DNA from: Acidobacteriota bacterium
GTDB lineage: Bacteria; Acidobacteriota; Terriglobia; Terriglobales; Acidobacteriaceae
Length of the DNA stretch: 32,892 nucleotides
Assembly (NCBI GenBank): GCA_021819585.1
Contig: JAKAQS010000013.1
Location: 1 to 32,892 of the forward strand
Reading direction: 5' to 3'
Below the pieces are notes generated by a model. That model was given only the letters and a program-made list of their open reading frames with translations. It was not told the origin of the DNA and searched no databases. The position numbers were made by a program, and so were the translations under genes. Shown here one piece after another: positions 31,912 to 32,892 of the stretch (position 1 is the stretch's first letter; the number at the start of each line of letters is the position of its first letter).

Positions 31912-32892
31912 ATGAAAACGCGGTGCACCGTCTTCTCCCATCTCCCCGTAGCTTGTACCGTCCCCTTGCTCACTTTGTCGCTTTGTGTGCTGACGATGGC
32001 GCCTCTGAGCGGCCAGATGATCGCCCAGATGTCCGCTATGGCGAAGCCTCCCTCAGATCAGTCCATGCCGATGGCTACGCCGGCACAGATGCGGGAGAAG
32101 CTGGGTATGGTCTCCTTTCCAGTCTCCTGCGGGGCCGCTGCGCAGCCTTACTTCAATCGCGGCGTCGCGCTGTTGCATGACTTCTGGTACGAGGAGGCGC
32201 GGAGGCAGTTTGAGCGGATCGCCAAGGACGATCCAACCTGCGCGATGGCGCATTGGGGTGAGGCGATGAGCGCCTTCCATGAGATCTGGGGGCGCCCAGG
32301 CTCCGCCGCGATGAGCTTTGGCTGGGCGCAGATTCAGGCCGCTCAGGCGCTGCCGGTGAAGACCGCACGTGAAAGAGCGTATATCGCCGCGATGGCGGCG
32401 TTCTACAAACCGGGGCCGGAGCAGTTTCCGGCGCGCGTGCAGGCCTATTCGGCGGCGATGGGAAGGCTATATGCGAGCTACCCGAAGGACGTAAACGCTG
32501 GGGCGTTCTATGCTCTTTCGCTGCTGGCCGAGGAGAATCCGGGAGACACCAGCGAGACGCAGGAGCGCAAGGCGATGGTGGTCTTGCGGCCGTTGTTCGC
32601 CAAGGATCCGGACAATCCTGGGGTGGATCACTATACGATTCACGCCTGCGACAATCCGGCGATGGCCAGGGAAGGACTGGCGGCCGCCGACCACTATGGT
32701 GAGATCGCCCCGTCCGGGCCGCACGCAGCCCACATGCCGGGGCACATCTATGCGCGGCTGGGGATGTGGCCGCAGGATATCGCCGCGCAGAGAGCATCGA
32801 TCAAGGCCTCCGAGGAGGCCGAGGCGCGCGGAGAGAGCGGAATCATGGATGAACCGCACTCCTATGACTTCCTGATCTATGCGGAGCTGCAA
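31912..32892 (+). CDS. Exported TPR-repeat protein, N-terminal part (runs off the window)
   Basis: The frame is open from the ATG at 31912 to the end of the window, 327 codons. Residues 1-35 are a signal peptide with several Cys (LLTLSLCVLTMAPLSGQ at its end). A Met/Pro/Gln-rich linker follows to about residue 60. The mature part is all-helical with TPR-like units: FNRGVALLHDFWYEEARRQF (83-102), then DPTCAMAHWGEAMS, YALSLLAEE and ERKAMVVLRPLF. HYTIHACDNP and PHAAHMPGHIYARLGMW match a family of secreted TPR proteins common in acidobacteria and gemmatimonads, where PHAxHMPSHIFxRLGxW is typical. Their function is unknown; the usual length is about 550-600 residues, so roughly half is missing here. 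Confidence 0.85.
   Translation, partial: MKTRCTVFSHLPVACTVPLLTLSLCVLTMAPLSGQMIAQMSAMAKPPSDQSMPMATPAQMREKLGMVSFPVSCGAAAQPYFNRGVALLHDFWYEEARRQFERIAKDDPTCAMAHWGEAMSAFHEIWGRPGSAAMSFGWAQIQAAQALPVKTARERAYIAAMAAFYKPGPEQFPARVQAYSAAMGRLYASYPKDVNAGAFYALSLLAEENPGDTSETQERKAMVVLRPLFAKDPDNPGVDHYTIHACDNPAMAREGLAAADHYGEIAPSGPHAAHMPGHIYARLGMWPQDIAAQRASIKASEEAEARGESGIMDEPHSYDFLIYAELQ

Overview
The window reads as GC-rich chromosomal DNA of a free-living aerobic heterotroph with a Gram-negative envelope. The evidence is signal peptides, LolA-like and FtsX-type envelope proteins, an E1o-type 2-oxoglutarate dehydrogenase and acetyl-CoA synthetase. The mix of families (GH3 beta-glucosidase, TPR secreted protein, DUF433/DUF5615 toxin-antitoxin pair, acidobacterial-type exported protein with a YTYHV motif) best fits Acidobacteriota, class Terriglobia. 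That placement is inferred from protein style, not from a marker gene. I found no rRNA, no convincing tRNA, no CRISPR array, no insertion sequence and no phage genes.

Layout. 1-7110 is central carbon metabolism and its control: the start of an exported protein (minus), sucA (minus) with a perfect CRP-type operator upstream, an 850-bp non-coding stretch with a long hairpin, a CRP/FNR-family regulator (minus) and the divergent acs gene (plus). 7415-8230 is a toxin-antitoxin pair (minus) with a 9-bp-periodic repeat in its promoter. 8770-11904 holds a periplasmic or membrane-anchored thioredoxin-like protein, a YihY/BrkB membrane protein and pyruvate kinase (plus). 12202-17261 holds mutL, a winged-helix protein with a huge basic tail, and cytidylate kinase (plus). 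17437-17637 is a cold-shock protein with a structured leader and a good intrinsic terminator, followed by a secreted GH3 glycosidase (17788-20169).

20509-28573 is the most unusual part: an FtsX/MacB-type permease, a GT1 glycosyltransferase, an ABC ATPase, a LolA-like periplasmic protein and a membrane-anchored alpha/beta hydrolase on the plus strand, converging on a tightly coupled pair (thioester-reductase-type NAD-dependent reductase plus AMP-forming acyl ligase) on the minus strand. Together these have the parts needed to activate or reduce an acyl chain, glycosylate a lipid and move it across the envelope. This joint role is a hypothesis. 28883-32892 holds an exported protein of a second LolA-like style (minus), an MFS_3 transporter with a C-terminal ferredoxin-like domain (plus), and a truncated exported TPR protein (plus).

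Five neighbouring gene pairs touch or overlap by 4 nt (antitoxin/toxin, thioredoxin/YihY, ATPase/LolA-like, LolA-like/hydrolase, reductase/ligase), so translational coupling is common. Several genes have a -10-like hexamer only 6-8 nt before the start codon, suggesting leaderless mRNAs.
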